Assembly: GCA_005793645.1 (NCBI GenBank)
Contig: SXRG01000119.1
Location: forward strand, 1 to 6,936
Reading direction: 5' to 3'
DNA length: 6,936 bases
From: Burkholderiales bacterium
GTDB taxonomy: Bacteria > Pseudomonadota > Gammaproteobacteria > Burkholderiales > Thiobacillaceae
The translations under genes were made by a program, and so were the position numbers. The notes beneath the pieces were generated by a model. That model did no database searches. It saw only the letters and a list, made by a program, of their open reading frames with translations, and was not told where the DNA came from. Positions 4,795 through 6,936 of the stretch are shown one piece after another (the stretch's first letter is position 1; each line of letters begins with the position of its first letter).

Positions 4795-6789
4795 ATGACG
4801 CAAGCACCGAGGCGCTCCTCCCTGACGGTTGCGGGGATGTTCGTTGTACTGTTCGTCCTGCTGGGCATGGCCCCGGCCCAGGCCCGGATGCCTGCTTCGT
4901 CGCTCGACAATACGAGGTGCCTCGGTTGTCATGACAGCAAGAAGTCGAAGATTGACGTATCCGGTAAGGATGGGGAGAGGAGGGCGCTCAGTCATGTTGA
5001 TCTGCGCAAGTTTGGCAAAGGCGTCCATGCCGAGATGCAATGCGTGGCCTGCCACACCAACATCACGGACAACCAGGCCCGACACCAAAAGAACCCGGCG
5101 GTAAAGCCGCCCGATTGCGTCAGTTGCCATGAAAGCCTCTGGGAAGCCGTCAAACAGCAAGGCAAGGCGCAGGAAAAAGAACGTCTTGGGGTGGTCGTCA
5201 AGAACATCGAGGACTACAAGCGTTCTTTCCACGCCCGACCCGATGAAGATAACCCGGACAAAGCCAAGGCAAGCTGCGAGGAGTGCCATGGCTCGCATGA
5301 CTTCAATGTGCCACCCAAGGGAACCGGGCGCCGTACCGCCTGGCACAAGGAAATTCCCGATACCTGCGGCGCGAAATGCCACGAGGACCAGTTGGAATCC
5401 TATGCTGCCTCTGTCCACGGCGAGGAAGTACTCGACAAGAACAACATGAAAGGGGCGGTGTGCACCGATTGCCATTCCGCCCATCAGGTCATCAATACAT
5501 CCTCCGAAAAATTCAAGCTTGGCAATGTCAACACCTGCGGCGATTGCCACAAGGAAGCACTGAAGAGTTATTCCGACACCTATCACGGCCAGGTCAATCG
5601 CCTGGGCGGGGCTTACACGGCCAAGTGTGCCGACTGCCACGATAGTCACGGGATTCGTGCCGCCGATGATCCGAAATCGAAGGTTCATCCGAAGAACCGC
5701 ATGAAGACCTGCACGAAATGCCACAGCGACAAGAAGCCGGGCATGCACGATGCGACGCCTGGGTTTGCCTCGTTTGGTCCGCACGCCAATACTCATGATC
5801 TCAAGAAGTACCCCGAGATGTACATCGCCTCGAAGTTCATGATCGCCTTGCTGATTGGTGTCTTCGCCTTCTTCTGGCTGCATTCCGCGCTCTGGTATTA
5901 CCGCGAATGGCAGGATCGCAAGGCCAGCAAGCCGCACCATCGCGTCGATACCAAGGGCCTGCAACTGGACGAGAAGCAGCAGCACTTCCGGCGCTTCCAC
6001 GCGGGTTGGCGGATCATGCACCTGCTCTTCGCGCTGGTGACCATGACGCTGGTGCTGAGCGGCACGACCGCCCTGTTCGCGCAAAGTTTCTGGGCTCCCA
6101 CCGCTGCTACCCTGCTGGGTGGGCCGAAGATGCTGGGCCTGATCCATCGCATTGCGGCTGCGCTGTTCATCGCCATCTTCATGATCCACTTTGTCTATGT
6201 GATGCAGAAACTCCTGCGCAGCAAGACCTTCCGCTGGTTCGGTCCGGATTCGCTGGTCCCCAACTGGAAGGATTTGGCGGATTGCGTCGGCATGTTCAAA
6301 TGGTTCTTCGGCAAGGGGCCGAAGCCGATGTTCGAGCGTTGGGCCTACTACGAGAAGTTTGACTACTGGGCAGTATTCTGGGGCGTGAATGTGATCGGCT
6401 GGAGTGGCTTGATGCTGGCTTTCCCACATATCACCGCGCAATACCTACCGGGATGGGTGTTCAATGTCGGTACGCTGGTGCATGGCGAAGAAGCCTTCCT
6501 GGCGGCTGTGTTCCTCTTTACGGTGCACTTTTTCAACAACCATTTCCGTCCCGACAAGCTGCCGCCACCGGATGTGGTGATGTTCACGGGCTCGCAGTCG
6601 CTGGGAGAATTCCGCCACGATCACCCCGCGCATTACCAGCGCATGGTCGATTCGGGCGAACTGCAGAAGTATCTGGTGGATGCCCCTTCGCCGCAGATGC
6701 GCAAGGGATCGGTGATCCTCGGCCTGACACTGATTGCCATCGGTCTGGTTCTGCTCGTGCTGGTGATTACCGGCTTCCTCGACGGATGA
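4795..6789 (+). CDS. Nine-haem-motif cytochrome c fused to a membrane cytochrome-b-like domain (CbcL-like quinone oxidoreductase)
   Basis: A 664-residue fusion. Residues 1-30 are a signal peptide ending AQA. The periplasmic part (about 35-340) carries eight CXXCH motifs (Cys42, 83, 108, 161, 223, 248, 278, 306) and one CX3CH (CGAKCH, 191-196). Three CXXCH-x-x-His patterns (165-168, 227-230, 282-285) and SxHG/YHG segments mark a doubled-CXXCH type array with repeats of about 57-60 residues. About six membrane helices follow: 344-368, 404-428, 446-471, 523-545, 559-583 and 638-660. Histidines in or near them (363, 402, 409, 451, 465, 563, 578) could ligate haem b, as in the formate dehydrogenase/hydrogenase gamma-like family. 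The architecture resembles Geobacter CbcL, an inner-membrane quinol dehydrogenase; this similarity is architectural and recalled. The ATG at 4795 gives a proper basic N-region (MTQAPRRS); only a weak GAAAG precedes it. A likely link between the quinone pool and periplasmic cytochromes. Confidence 0.87.
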   Translation: MTQAPRRSSLTVAGMFVVLFVLLGMAPAQARMPASSLDNTRCLGCHDSKKSKIDVSGKDGERRALSHVDLRKFGKGVHAEMQCVACHTNITDNQARHQKNPAVKPPDCVSCHESLWEAVKQQGKAQEKERLGVVVKNIEDYKRSFHARPDEDNPDKAKASCEECHGSHDFNVPPKGTGRRTAWHKEIPDTCGAKCHEDQLESYAASVHGEEVLDKNNMKGAVCTDCHSAHQVINTSSEKFKLGNVNTCGDCHKEALKSYSDTYHGQVNRLGGAYTAKCADCHDSHGIRAADDPKSKVHPKNRMKTCTKCHSDKKPGMHDATPGFASFGPHANTHDLKKYPEMYIASKFMIALLIGVFAFFWLHSALWYYREWQDRKASKPHHRVDTKGLQLDEKQQHFRRFHAGWRIMHLLFALVTMTLVLSGTTALFAQSFWAPTAATLLGGPKMLGLIHRIAAALFIAIFMIHFVYVMQKLLRSKTFRWFGPDSLVPNWKDLADCVGMFKWFFGKGPKPMFERWAYYEKFDYWAVFWGVNVIGWSGLMLAFPHITAQYLPGWVFNVGTLVHGEEAFLAAVFLFTVHFFNNHFRPDKLPPPDVVMFTGSQSLGEFRHDHPAHYQRMVDSGELQKYLVDAPSPQMRKGSVILGLTLIAIGLVLLVLVITGFLDG

Positions 6790-6796
6790 CGCGGCA

Positions 6797-6936
6797 GGGT
6801 AATCCGCCCATTTTTAGCAACGGCGTGTTCAAGGAACATTACCGCTGTTTCGGAATGATGCCACCCAAAGCCATGTAGGGCGGAAGTGATTGTAGTCGTG
6901 TATCCATCGGGTGGCGAACAGCCTGAATGGATTTCA
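6797..6936 (-). mobile_element. IS remnant, right copy, cut by the window edge
   Basis: Direct repeat of 2660-2799: 139 of 140 bases are identical, in the same orientation, with the one difference at 6837. It contains the same transposase C-terminal pieces on the - strand (stop TAA at 6841-6839) and the same frame disruptions. It begins 8 bp after the stop of the multihaem gene, so the operon transcript would run into it. The end of similarity is set by the window, so this copy may be longer, even a fuller element. The bases before the two copies (CCAGCCGCT on the left, GACGCGGCA on the right) do not continue the match. Confidence 0.75.

Noticed and set aside
4714..6441. A 575-codon open frame antisense to the multihaem cytochrome
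   Set aside because: The sense strand encodes unmistakable haem motifs and membrane helices. The antisense frame is kept open by the sense gene's codon bias and shows no recognisable domain.

Overview
The window looks like part of a betaproteobacterial chromosome. A relative of the Rhodocyclales or of acidophilic/iron-cycling lineages is plausible but not proven. Reasons are the moderately GC-rich DNA, a glutamate-cysteine ligase of the Acidithiobacillus/betaproteobacterial GshA type (Pfam GshA family), a TrmL methyltransferase, and a respiratory cluster dense in c-type cytochromes. No rRNA, tRNA or CRISPR array was seen.

Left part (1-2628), housekeeping and small genes. The 3' part of a staphylococcal-nuclease-like gene (+) enters at the left edge. 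It overlaps tail to tail, by 110 bp, with trmL (-). TrmL is divergent from gshA (+) with 35 bp between them. A small membrane protein on the - strand, built like a two-helix ion-channel subunit with a degenerate selectivity filter, converges on gshA.

Middle (2629-3024), a scarred non-coding stretch. It holds a 140-bp remnant of a DDE-type insertion sequence (transposase C-terminus on the - strand, frame-disrupted), a perfect 11-bp tandem repeat, a short open reading tail without a recognisable start, and the leader of the next operon.

Right part (3025-6789), a three-gene electron-transfer operon, all on +. First comes an ethylbenzene-dehydrogenase-gamma-like (EB_dh) lipoprotein cytochrome with one CXXCH and one CX3CH motif. 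Next is a small monohaem cytochrome c that seems to lack the usual methionine-ligand loop. Last is a 664-residue protein that fuses a periplasmic domain with nine haem-c motifs to a membrane cytochrome-b-like domain of about six helices, in the style of Geobacter CbcL. A reasonable model is quinol oxidation or quinone reduction in the membrane, electron transfer through the multihaem domain, shuttling by the small cytochrome, and exchange with the EB_dh lipoprotein or an outside partner. No molybdenum or other catalytic oxidoreductase subunit is in the window, so the terminal substrate is unknown.

The operon is bracketed by direct repeats. The 140-bp IS remnant at 2660-2799 recurs at 6797-6936 (139 of 140 bases identical, same orientation), only 8 bp after the last stop codon and running off the window edge. 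The cytochrome module therefore sits in a 4.1-kb interval between two copies of the same decayed element, which suggests acquisition, amplification or potential loss by recombination.
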